Part shown: positions 17,703 through 25,639 of the stretch, in pieces
Layout of the letters: each line of letters starts with the position of its first letter
Position numbering within the stretch: position 1 is the stretch's first letter
Assembly (NCBI GenBank): GCA_004010935.1
Contig: CP026511.1
Location: forward strand, 4,030,001 to 4,094,000
Length of the DNA stretch: 64,000 nt
Source of the DNA: Pseudomonadaceae bacterium SI-3
GTDB lineage: Bacteria; Pseudomonadota; Gammaproteobacteria; Pseudomonadales; Pseudomonadaceae
Reading direction: 5' to 3'
Made by a program: the position numbers and the translations under genes
The notes under the pieces: model-generated
What the model saw: the letters and a program-made list of their open reading frames with translations, nothing else
Databases searched by the model: none
What the model was told of the DNA's origin: nothing

Positions 17703-19771
17703 TTCATCTGCTTCGACTCGTTGGCCTGTTAAGCCTGACCTGGCTACCGTTCAGCTACGCCCAAACGACTGCGGCGGACCCTTCGCTCGAACCCGCCACC
17801 ACGGTGTCGCCGGGACCGACGGGTGCCGAGCCCGAGCCGGCCGACTGGACTGCCTACGGACGCAACAATGCGGCCACGCGCTACTCGCCGCTGGAGATGA
17901 TCAACCGTGACAACGTCGCCGATCTCAAGCCGGTCTGGGGCTACCGCACCGGCAACCTGCCCGATCAGTCCGTGGTCGACAAGAAGTGGGCGCCGGAAAC
18001 CACGCCGCTCAAGGTCGGTGACAACCTCTACCTGTGCGATGCACTGAACGTGCTGATCTCGCTGGACGCCAGCACCGGTCGGGAACGTTGGCGCTACGAC
18101 CCGAAGGTTTCCACCGACCATATTCCCTATTCAGCGACCTGCCGCGGCGTGAGTTACTACGAGGTGCCGGATGCACCCGATGATGCCGCCTGCAAGCGCC
18201 GTGTCATCGAGGGCACACTCGATGCCGAGCTGGTGGCGGTGGATGCCGATACCGGCGTGCCCTGCGCCGATTTCAGCCACGCCGGGCACGTCGATCTGAT
18301 GGAAGGCATGGGCGACTCCGTACCCGGCTACGTCGCGGTGACTTCGCCGCCAACCATCGTCCGCGGCATCGCCGTGGTCGGGCACCAGGTGCTCGACGGC
18401 CAGAAGGAAGACGCGTCGTCCGGCGTGATTCGCGGGTACGACGCAGCCACCGGCGAGCTGGCCTGGGCCTGGGACATGGGCCGCCCTGGCGAGACCGGGC
18501 TGCCCGAAGGGGGTGATGTCTACACCCGAGGTACCCCCAACGCCTGGACGATCTTCTCCGGCGACGAGGACCTCGGCCTTGTCTACGTGCCGATGGGCAA
18601 TTCGTCGGTCGACTACTGGAGCGGCAACCGCAGAGAATTCGAGAAACCCTACTCGACCGCATTGGTGGCCCTGGACGTTACCAACGGATCAGTGCGCTGG
18701 GTCTTTCAGACCGTGCATAACGATGTCTGGGACTATGACCTCGGCTCCCAGGGCAGCCTGATCGACTTCCCGGTCGGCGACGGCCGCACTGTCCCTGCGG
18801 TCGTGCTGCCCACCAAGATGGGCGACATCTACGTCCTCGACCGCCGCACTGGCGAGCCGCTGACGCCTGTCGAGGAACGCCCGGTGCCGGCCAGCCCGCT
18901 GCCTGACGAAACGCTTTCAGAGACCCAGCCATTTTCCACCGGCATGCCGTCGATGCCGCGCGAGCCGCTGACCGAGAGCGATGCCTGGGGCGTGACGCCG
19001 CTGGACCAGCTGTGGTGCCGGATCCAGTTCAAGCGCGCCAACTATGAAGGCATGTACACACCGCCGAGCGTGGACAGGCCATTCCTGCAATGGCCGAGTT
19101 ACAACGGCGGTAACGACTGGGGCAGCGCAGCGGTCAACACCGACCGCAACATCCTGGTGCTGAACTACAACCACATCGCCATGCATGACCAGCTCATCCC
19201 GCGTGACAAGGCCGACGAGCGCGGCATGGTCCCGCTTGGCGTACCGGGCGGCAGCACTTCGTCCGGCGGCTCGGTACCGCAGTCAGGTTCGCCCTACGCC
19301 GTGTCCATCCAGGCTTGGCGCAACAGCCTGACAGGCGTGCCCTGCTCCCGCCCGCCGTTTGGCGGCATCATGGCCATCGACCTCAACACCCGTGAGGTGC
19401 TGTGGAACGAACCGCTAGGCACCGCCCGGCGTAACGGGCCGTTCGGGATCTCGTCGCACCTGCCGGTGAAAGTGGGTACACCGAATAACGGTGGACCGGT
19501 GATTACCGCAGGTGGCTTGATCTTCATCGCGGCGGCAACAGACAACCTAATCCGCGCGATCGATATCGATACCGGTGAGGTGCTGTGGGAGGACGTGCTG
19601 CCCGCCGGCGGGCAGGCGACGCCGATGACCTACGAGGCAAACGGGCGCCAGTACCTGGTGATCATCGCCGGCGGCCATCACTTTATGGAGACGCCGCCGG
19701 GCGACTATGTGGTCGCCTACAGCCTTCCGGCCAAAGGCGACCCGAAATTGCCGGAGTTCCTGAAGGACTGA
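17699..19771 (+). CDS. PQQ-dependent membrane dehydrogenase, catalytic part (glucose/quinate/shikimate family)
   Basis: 690-residue quinoprotein that oxidises a sugar or polyol in the periplasm and passes electrons to ubiquinone. The PQQ propeller starts at PADWTAYGRNNAATRYSPL and includes VTSPPTIV, SGVIRGYDAATGELAWAWD, TVHNDVWDYDLGSQ, KMGDIYVLDRRTGEPL, GGLIFIAAATDNLIRA and PAGGQATPMTYEANGRQYLV, all colinear with E. coli Gcd. The ATG at 17699 overlaps the anchor gene stop (ATGA) and has GGGAGG about eight bases upstream. The first 21 residues (MIHLLRLVGLLSLTWLPFSYA) match Gcd helix 5 in position but would act as a signal peptide when translated separately. Relative to the anchor it is in the -1 frame. 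Substrate cannot be assigned. Confidence 0.88.
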   Translation: MIHLLRLVGLLSLTWLPFSYAQTTAADPSLEPATTVSPGPTGAEPEPADWTAYGRNNAATRYSPLEMINRDNVADLKPVWGYRTGNLPDQSVVDKKWAPETTPLKVGDNLYLCDALNVLISLDASTGRERWRYDPKVSTDHIPYSATCRGVSYYEVPDAPDDAACKRRVIEGTLDAELVAVDADTGVPCADFSHAGHVDLMEGMGDSVPGYVAVTSPPTIVRGIAVVGHQVLDGQKEDASSGVIRGYDAATGELAWAWDMGRPGETGLPEGGDVYTRGTPNAWTIFSGDEDLGLVYVPMGNSSVDYWSGNRREFEKPYSTALVALDVTNGSVRWVFQTVHNDVWDYDLGSQGSLIDFPVGDGRTVPAVVLPTKMGDIYVLDRRTGEPLTPVEERPVPASPLPDETLSETQPFSTGMPSMPREPLTESDAWGVTPLDQLWCRIQFKRANYEGMYTPPSVDRPFLQWPSYNGGNDWGSAAVNTDRNILVLNYNHIAMHDQLIPRDKADERGMVPLGVPGGSTSSGGSVPQSGSPYAVSIQAWRNSLTGVPCSRPPFGGIMAIDLNTREVLWNEPLGTARRNGPFGISSHLPVKVGTPNNGGPVITAGGLIFIAAATDNLIRAIDIDTGEVLWEDVLPAGGQATPMTYEANGRQYLVIIAGGHHFMETPPGDYVVAYSLPAKGDPKLPEFLKD

Positions 19772-19780
19772 GCGTCTCGG

Positions 19781-19813
19781 CGAGCCGCCATCCGTTAGCG
19801 GAACGGCGGCTCG
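19781..19813. terminator. Hairpin at the convergent 3' ends of the PQQ dehydrogenase and amn
   Basis: Perfect 9-bp inverted repeat CGAGCCGCC (19781-19789) and GGCGGCTCG (19805-19813). Its right arm lies within the last codons of amn. No T-run on either strand, so factor-independent termination is doubtful. Confidence 0.35.
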
Positions 19814-21267
19814 TCGAAGCTGCGCAGCTTGCGCGAGTGCAGCGAGTTGAGCTGAGTGCGCAAGAGGTCGAGCGCGGCGATACCGATCTTCAGGTGCTGG
19901 GTCACGGCGCGCTCATAGAAAGCGTTGGCCGAGCCTGGCAGCTTGATCTCGCTGTGCAGCGGCTTGTCCGAGACGCAGAGCAGCGTCCCGTAAGGCACCC
20001 GCAGGCGATAGCCCTGAGCGGCGATGGTGCCGCTTTCCATGTCCACCGCGACCGCACGGGAGAGGTTGATCAGCGGCCGCTCCTGAGCCCAGCGCAATTC
20101 CCAGTTGCGATCATCGTAGGTCAGCACCGTACCGGTGCGCAGGCGCCGCTTGAGCGCTTCGCCCTGCTCCCCGGTCACCTGCGCCGCGGCTTCCTGTAGC
20201 GCCTGCTGCACTTCCGCCAGCGCCGGCAGCGGGATATGCGGCGGCAGAACCCGGTCGAGAATCCCGTCACGGCGCATGTAGGCGTGGGCCAGCACGTAGT
20301 CGCCGATGGACTGCGACTGCCGCAGCCCGCCGCAGTGGCCGATCATCAACCAGCAATGGGGGCGCAGGACGGCCAGGTGATCGGTGATGTTCTTGGCATT
20401 CGATGGGCCGACGCCGATATTCACCAGGGTGACGCCATCGCCATCTTTGGCCTGCAGGTGATAGGCCGGCATCTGGTAGCGATGCCAGAGCACACCGCCA
20501 ATGATCGCCTGGGCTTCGCCCTCGTCCATGCCGCGCTCGATGATGATGTTGCCCGGCAGCACCATGCGCACGAAACGGGTGTCGTCGCGCAGCATGTCGA
20601 GACCGTGACGGATGAACTGATCGACGTAGCGGTGGTAGTTGGTCAGCAGAATCCAGGGCTGCACGTGGCGCCAGTCGCTACCGGTGTAATGCACTAGTCG
20701 GCGCAGCGAGAAATCCACCCGTGCACCATCGAAGAGCGCCAGCGGGAAGGGATCGGCATGCTCCCAGTCATACAGGCCGTCGGCGATGTCATCGGTGGCC
20801 GCGGATAGATCGGTGCTGGGGAACACCCGCGCCAGTTCGGCGGCAGTCACACCGGTCCCGGCCAGTTCGTCGCCCTGCTCGATCACATAGGGATAGGGAA
20901 TGTTGCGTTCACTGATGCCCACCTCGACTTTGACGCCGAAGTCCTTGATCAGCGGTCGCAGCTGGTCGAGCAGGTAGCTGCGAAACGACGCCGGATGGGT
21001 CACGGTCACGCTGTAAACACCCGGTGCCTGCACCTTGGCGTAAGCACGGGTGGAAGCCGGCACCTCGCCATGGCACTCGTAGGTCAGGCGCAGCTCGGGA
21101 TAATGGAAAAGCGCGCGCTCGGCGGCATCTGGCTCTTCGCGCGTCGTGACGTAGCGCTTGAGCGCCTGATTCAGTGCACGGGTGGCATGCTGGTGCAGCT
21201 CGGCAAGGTGGTCCACGGCCGCTTCAGCGCTGGTGGCAATGCGAAAAGTCTCGCCTGCTGGATTCAT
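19795..21267 (-). CDS. amn: AMP nucleosidase
   Basis: 490 residues. AMP nucleosidase cleaves AMP to adenine and ribose 5-phosphate in the cytoplasm, lowering adenylate pools. The N-terminal regulatory domain includes RAYAKVQAPGVYSVTVTHP and SERNIPYPYVIEQGDEL. The C-terminal nucleoside-phosphorylase fold carries GVGPSNAKNITDHLAVLRP, MIGHCGGLRQSQSIGDYVLA and VAVDMESGTIAAQGYRLRVP. Start ATG 21267 with AGGAAA before it; 21 further upstream codons are open but not family-like. The enzyme is single-gene, convergent with the PQQ dehydrogenase. Confidence 0.95.
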   Translation of the reverse strand: MNPAGETFRIATSAEAAVDHLAELHQHATRALNQALKRYVTTREEPDAAERALFHYPELRLTYECHGEVPASTRAYAKVQAPGVYSVTVTHPASFRSYLLDQLRPLIKDFGVKVEVGISERNIPYPYVIEQGDELAGTGVTAAELARVFPSTDLSAATDDIADGLYDWEHADPFPLALFDGARVDFSLRRLVHYTGSDWRHVQPWILLTNYHRYVDQFIRHGLDMLRDDTRFVRMVLPGNIIIERGMDEGEAQAIIGGVLWHRYQMPAYHLQAKDGDGVTLVNIGVGPSNAKNITDHLAVLRPHCWLMIGHCGGLRQSQSIGDYVLAHAYMRRDGILDRVLPPHIPLPALAEVQQALQEAAAQVTGEQGEALKRRLRTGTVLTYDDRNWELRWAQERPLINLSRAVAVDMESGTIAAQGYRLRVPYGTLLCVSDKPLHSEIKLPGSANAFYERAVTQHLKIGIAALDLLRTQLNSLHSRKLRSFDEPPFR

Positions 21268-21343
21268 GGTGGGTTTCCTTGTTGATTCGTTGAAAACATC
21301 TTGCCTGCTGTTCGATGACAGCGGTAGCACCGCAGTGCTGCGA

Positions 21344-22684
21344 TCATCGATCAGACGCGGCTATTCGCAGCGCCAGCGACTCCAGCCGCGCCTTCAATAT
21401 CGCCAGGCTGGGCGCCGCGGTCAGGCTCAGGCGCAGCGCATTGGGCGCGCCATGGCCGACCGCGAACACGGCGGCTGCAGCCGCTTCGATCCCCGCATCA
21501 CGGCACAGCACCGGCAGATCTTGGTCTTCGGCCAATTCCAGCCACAGATGCGGCGACGCATTTGACGAGGCAGACCCAAGCAGTTTCTGCGCCAGCCGCC
21601 AACGCCGGGTCATCTGCTCACGTTGCCAGGCCAGCCGACGCGCCGCGGTGCCGTCTTCAAGCCATTCGCAGCCGATCTGCAGGCATAGCGTCGACAAGGC
21701 CCAACTGGTCGCCTGCCGTTCCGGATCGATACGCGACAACCACTTGTCCGGTCCGGCGATAAAGCCGAGGCGCAACCCAGGCGCGACCGTCTTCGACAGA
21801 CTGCTGATCAGCAGGGTGCGTTCAGGCAACGTGGCGGCCAGTGGTGGCTCGCCGCCAAGTGCGCCGTAGATATCGTCTTCGATGATCAGCAAGCCTCGCC
21901 GTCGCGCCACGGCGGCGATAGCCTCGCGGCGCTGCGTATCCATGCTCACGGCGGTCGGGTTCTGCATGCACGGCGTCAGGACCGCCACGCGGGCCGAGGT
22001 AGCGCGGGCCAGACGGTCGAGATCGTCCGGCAGAATGCCGAACTCGTCCATTGCGACCCCGTGCAGCGGCAGTCGTAACTGACGCCCGGCGGCCTTGATA
22101 CCGGGGGACGTCAGGGCTTCGACCAGTACCGGCTCGCCTGGCTCGCACAATCCGATCAGCGCAGCGAACACGCCCTGCTGCGCCCCGGCACAAAGCATCA
22201 CCTGCTGCGGCGGAATCTCAAGCGCCCGCCCACGCAACCAGCCGCTCACCGCCAGCTGGCCACGCTGCAGACTGCGCGCCGAGGGATAACCCTGCAGGCT
22301 CGCCAGGTCACCCATCGCGCACAGTGCCGCCATGCTGCGCTGCATGTCGTCATCGTCGGGGTCGAGGACCGGCAGGTTGGTCGAGAGGTCGACCAGTTCC
22401 GGATGGGCCTCCGGCGTCTTCAGCCGGAACAGGCTGGCCTCGCGGCTGCTGGCGAGCACATAAGTACCACGCCCTACCTCGCCACCGACGAGATGCCGAC
22501 GCGCCGCTTCGCGGTAGGCCTGCATTGCCGTGCTGGGATTGAGGCCGAGCGCCCAGGCCAGCCGCCGCTGCGGCGGCAGTCGATCCCCCGGCCGCAGCTC
22601 GCCACGTGCAATGGCCGATGCAATGGCATCGACCAGCGCCAGGTAGCGCGGTTGGTCATCAGATTCGAGTTTGGGTAACCACAT
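21344..22684 (-). CDS. MocR-type transcriptional regulator (GntR DNA-binding domain plus aminotransferase-like domain)
   Basis: 446 residues. Winged-helix GntR domain at residues 12-78: AIARGELRPGDRLPPQRRLAW and STAMQAYREAARRHLVGGEVGRGTYV. The rest is a fold-type I aminotransferase domain with PLP Lys298 in SSLSKTVAPGLRLGFI and the Asp-Asp/Tyr region IIEDDIYGALGG. MocR proteins bind PLP or a PLP-amino-acid adduct and usually regulate a divergent neighbour. Here the divergent gene encodes a PLP-dependent dehydratase, 80 bases away, with near-identical direct repeats between. The start ATG 22684 is chosen over an upstream frame to 22729. Ligand and target are inferred, not shown. Confidence 0.88.
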   Translation of the reverse strand: MWLPKLESDDQPRYLALVDAIASAIARGELRPGDRLPPQRRLAWALGLNPSTAMQAYREAARRHLVGGEVGRGTYVLASSREASLFRLKTPEAHPELVDLSTNLPVLDPDDDDMQRSMAALCAMGDLASLQGYPSARSLQRGQLAVSGWLRGRALEIPPQQVMLCAGAQQGVFAALIGLCEPGEPVLVEALTSPGIKAAGRQLRLPLHGVAMDEFGILPDDLDRLARATSARVAVLTPCMQNPTAVSMDTQRREAIAAVARRRGLLIIEDDIYGALGGEPPLAATLPERTLLISSLSKTVAPGLRLGFIAGPDKWLSRIDPERQATSWALSTLCLQIGCEWLEDGTAARRLAWQREQMTRRWRLAQKLLGSASSNASPHLWLELAEDQDLPVLCRDAGIEAAAAAVFAVGHGAPNALRLSLTAAPSLAILKARLESLALRIAASDR

Positions 22685-22690
22685 TGTTTG

Positions 22691-22720
22691 CCATGCAATA
22701 TAGATATTTACCCATACAAT
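22691..22720. promoter_or_regulatory. Candidate MocR operator: direct repeat with 21-bp spacing
   Basis: CCATGCAAT (22691-22699) and CCATACAAT (22712-22720) match at eight of nine bases, and their starts are exactly 21 bp, two helical turns, apart. Longer alignment is TTgCCATgCAAT and TTaCcCATaCAAT. MocR proteins such as GabR and PdxR bind direct repeats across intergenic spacers, so this is the expected architecture. The pair begins seven bases before the regulator start codon and lies 45 bases before the dehydratase. Confidence 0.55.
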
Positions 22721-22764
22721 GCCCGCCACCTAGGATCGACGTCAAACCCGCCGAGGAGCCGTCG

Positions 22765-23745
22765 ATGTTCGATCTACACCAACTGCGTCAGGCAGCCGAA
22801 CTGATTCACCAGAGCGTACCGCCAACCCCGCAATACGCGTGGCCGCTGCTGGCCGAACGGCTTGGCTGCCAAGTCTGGGTCAAGCACGAGAACCACACGC
22901 CAGCCGGTGCTTTCAAGGTGCGCGGCGGTGTGCTCTATATCCATGAGCTGATCAAGCGTGAACCGCGCTTGCCGGGCCTCGTCACCGCAACCCGTGGCAA
23001 TCACGGCATCAGCCTGGCGATGGCCGCACGCAACGCCGGTTTACGCATGCAGGTTTTGGTCCCTGAAAGCAACTCGGCGGAAAAGAACGCCGCCATGCGT
23101 GCCTGTGGCGCTGAGGTCGTCGAGTACGGTCGCGACTTCGATACCGCCCGCCAGCACGCCGCGGAGCTGGCTGAGGCCAACGGCTGGCATTTTGTCCCTT
23201 CACTGCATCCGGACCTGATCCAAGGTGTCGCCACCTATGCGCTGGAATTCCTCGAAGCGGTGCCGGACCTGCGACGGGTTTATGTGCCCATCGGGCTCGG
23301 CTCAGGCATCTGCGGGATGATCCGAACCCGCGACCTGCTGGGTCTGAATACGGAGATCATAGGCGTGGTGTCCAGCGCTGCCGATGCCTACGCGCAGAGC
23401 TTCGAGCAAGGCCGCATCGTCTGTACGGAAACAGCCAACACCTTTGCCGATGGGATGGCATGCCGCATCCCGTCGCCGGACGCTCTGGAGATCATTCGCA
23501 ACGGCGCGGTGCGCATCGTGCGGGTGGATGACGCCGAAATCCGCCAGGCCATCGTCGCCTTCCACGAGGACACCCATAACCTTGCCGAAGGCGCCGGCGC
23601 TGCCGCGCTGGCCGCCGCGATGCAGGAGCGCGAGCGCAACCGTGGCGAGCGCATTGGAGTGGTGCTCAGTGGTGCCAACATCGACCGCGAGGTGTTGGCA
23701 GGGATTCTGGCTGAGCCGCGCCAAGCGGTTGGCCAGACCGCCTGA
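22765..23745 (+). CDS. Threonine dehydratase-like PLP enzyme (fold type II)
   Basis: 326 residues of the serine/threonine dehydratase family. PLP Lys51 lies in HTPAGAFKVRGG, the substrate loop is TATRGNHGIS, and the phosphate-binding glycine loop is PIGLGSGICGM. There is no C-terminal ACT regulatory domain, so it is of the catabolic, non-isoleucine type and could act on threonine, serine or a related hydroxy-amino acid. Hydroxyectoine EutB enzymes belong to the same family, so the substrate is open. ATG 22765 is preceded by GAGGAG six bases upstream; the frame is open to 22606 but that overlaps the regulator. Divergent from the MocR gene, which probably controls it. Confidence 0.85.
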   Translation: MFDLHQLRQAAELIHQSVPPTPQYAWPLLAERLGCQVWVKHENHTPAGAFKVRGGVLYIHELIKREPRLPGLVTATRGNHGISLAMAARNAGLRMQVLVPESNSAEKNAAMRACGAEVVEYGRDFDTARQHAAELAEANGWHFVPSLHPDLIQGVATYALEFLEAVPDLRRVYVPIGLGSGICGMIRTRDLLGLNTEIIGVVSSAADAYAQSFEQGRIVCTETANTFADGMACRIPSPDALEIIRNGAVRIVRVDDAEIRQAIVAFHEDTHNLAEGAGAAALAAAMQERERNRGERIGVVLSGANIDREVLAGILAEPRQAVGQTA

Positions 23746-23748
23746 ACC

Positions 23749-25398
23749 TCACTCGATGAACGGCGCACTGCGCGCCAGCAGCGCACTGATGTCGAGGCCG
23801 CGCGGCAGCGTGCCGAAGGCCCGGCCGTTGCCCGCCAGGCGGCTGGCGATGAACGCGTCCGAGACTTTATCGTTACCCGCTTCAAGCAGCAGCCTGGCCT
23901 GCAGCGCGACGGCTACATCTTCGGTGAGCTGACGCGCGCGGTACTGGATGTCGCCTTTATCGGCAAAAGCCGTTTGCAGCCCTTTGATGTGGTGCTGCAG
24001 ACGCACATCTCCATGACCGTCGCCCAGCTCGGCGAACAGTACTTCCAGCACACCAGGCTCCTTGGACAGCGCACGCAGGACATCCAGGCACTGCACATTG
24101 CCTGAGCCTTCCCAGATGGAGTTCACCGGCGCTTCGCGATAGAGGCGCGGCATGATCGTCTCCTCAACGTAGCCGGCGCCGCCTAGGCATTCGCTGGCTT
24201 CGGCGACCATTTCCGGGGCGCGTTTGCAGATCCAGTATTTGCCGATCGCCGTGACCAGCCGGGCGAACTTCTCCTCCTGCTCGTCGAACGGATTGTCCAG
24301 CGCGCGACCCATTCGCATGGTCAGCGCCAGCGCAGCCTCGCTCTCCAACGCCAGGTCGGCCAACACGTTCTGCATCAGCGGTTGTTCAATCAAGGCACGA
24401 CCGCCCACCTGCCGATGCGTGCAATGGTGCATGGCCTGGGTCAGCGCTTGGCGCATCAATGAGCTGGAGCCGATCATGCAATCAAAACGGGTCGAGGAGA
24501 CCATCTCGATGATGGTCGGCACACCTCGCCCCTCCTCACCGATCATCCAGGCCAGCGCGCCGCGGTATTCGACTTCGCTGGATGCATTCGACCAGTTGCC
24601 CAGTTTGTTTTTCAGCCGCTGGATATAGAACTGGTTACGGCTGCCATCGGGTCTATGCCGCGGCAGAAGGAAGCATGACAAGCCTTGTTCGGTCTGCGCC
24701 AGGGTCAGGAAGGCATCACACATAGGCGCCGAACAGAACCACTTGTGCCCGATCAGTTCGTACTCCTGGCCTGGACCGCGCGACCCGACGGCATGTGCAC
24801 GAGTGGTGTTGGCGCGCACGTCGGTGCCGCCCTGTTTTTCGGTCATGGCCATGCCAATGGTGACGCCGCTTTTCTGCTCCATCGGCAGGTTGCGTGGTTC
24901 GTATTCCCGGCTGAGGATCTTTGGCAGCCAGACGTCGGCAATCCCAGGCTGCTGTCGCAGGGCGGGAACGCTGGCGTAGGTCATGGTCAACGGGCAGCTG
25001 CTGCCGGCCTCGGCCTGATTGTGCAAATACATCAAACCGGCACGCGCCACCTGGGCGCCGGATTGCGGATCGGTCCAGGGCAGTGACGGGATGCCATGGG
25101 CAATTGCGGCACTCATCAGCTGGTGATAAGCCGGATGAAACTCCACCAGATCAATGCGGTGGCCGTAGCGGTCATGGCTCTTGAACACCGGCTTGTTCTC
25201 GTTGGCCAGAAACCCGGCAGCCATCAGCGGCCCACCGGCCAACGCGCCGTAAGCATCCAGCCGCGATTCGGCCCAGCCGCCGCGGTATCGCCTCACCCAA
25301 TCCTGAAGCGGCAGGTCGAGACGGTACAGGTTGGCACCCTCCAATGGCGGGACCTGATTCAGCACCTCGTGGGTTTCGGCGTATTGCAGCAGGCTCAT
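23749..25398 (-). CDS. AidB-like acyl-CoA dehydrogenase
   Basis: 549 residues, the length of the AidB branch (E. coli AidB about 540) and not of ordinary acyl-CoA dehydrogenases (about 380). The FAD-binding dehydrogenase core includes MAMTEKQGGTDVRANTTRA, GHKWFCSAPMCDAFLTLAQT, FDCMIGSSSLMRQAL and ASECLGGAGYVEET followed by MPRLYREAPVNSIWEGSGN. The N-terminal AidB region starts LNQVPPLEGANLYRLD. AidB is linked to the alkylation response in E. coli; in pseudomonads such genes are usually annotated as isovaleryl-CoA dehydrogenase, so function is uncertain. Start ATG 25398 with AGGAGA six bases before it. Ends three bases from the dehydratase stop. Confidence 0.88.
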   Translation of the reverse strand: MSLLQYAETHEVLNQVPPLEGANLYRLDLPLQDWVRRYRGGWAESRLDAYGALAGGPLMAAGFLANENKPVFKSHDRYGHRIDLVEFHPAYHQLMSAAIAHGIPSLPWTDPQSGAQVARAGLMYLHNQAEAGSSCPLTMTYASVPALRQQPGIADVWLPKILSREYEPRNLPMEQKSGVTIGMAMTEKQGGTDVRANTTRAHAVGSRGPGQEYELIGHKWFCSAPMCDAFLTLAQTEQGLSCFLLPRHRPDGSRNQFYIQRLKNKLGNWSNASSEVEYRGALAWMIGEEGRGVPTIIEMVSSTRFDCMIGSSSLMRQALTQAMHHCTHRQVGGRALIEQPLMQNVLADLALESEAALALTMRMGRALDNPFDEQEEKFARLVTAIGKYWICKRAPEMVAEASECLGGAGYVEETIMPRLYREAPVNSIWEGSGNVQCLDVLRALSKEPGVLEVLFAELGDGHGDVRLQHHIKGLQTAFADKGDIQYRARQLTEDVAVALQARLLLEAGNDKVSDAFIASRLAGNGRAFGTLPRGLDISALLARSAPFIE

Positions 25399-25639
25399 AT
25401 CGGGTCTCCTCGGCAGATGCGGCAAGGGGCCCGACGGCATGCAACTAGGGATTAGCGATACTCACCGCTGTCACCGCGAATGAATCGCCGGGCCGATGCG
25501 GGGCACCGGCTGGTGGCACCCACCAAAGAAGTGAAGCACGCAGGTATGCCGGGCAAAAGTGAGGTTTCGGCCAAAAGTCTGCGCGTTGCAAGGGCGAAAC
25601 AGGTCGCAGCCTTAGGCGCAAGCGCTCAGCGTTGCACCT

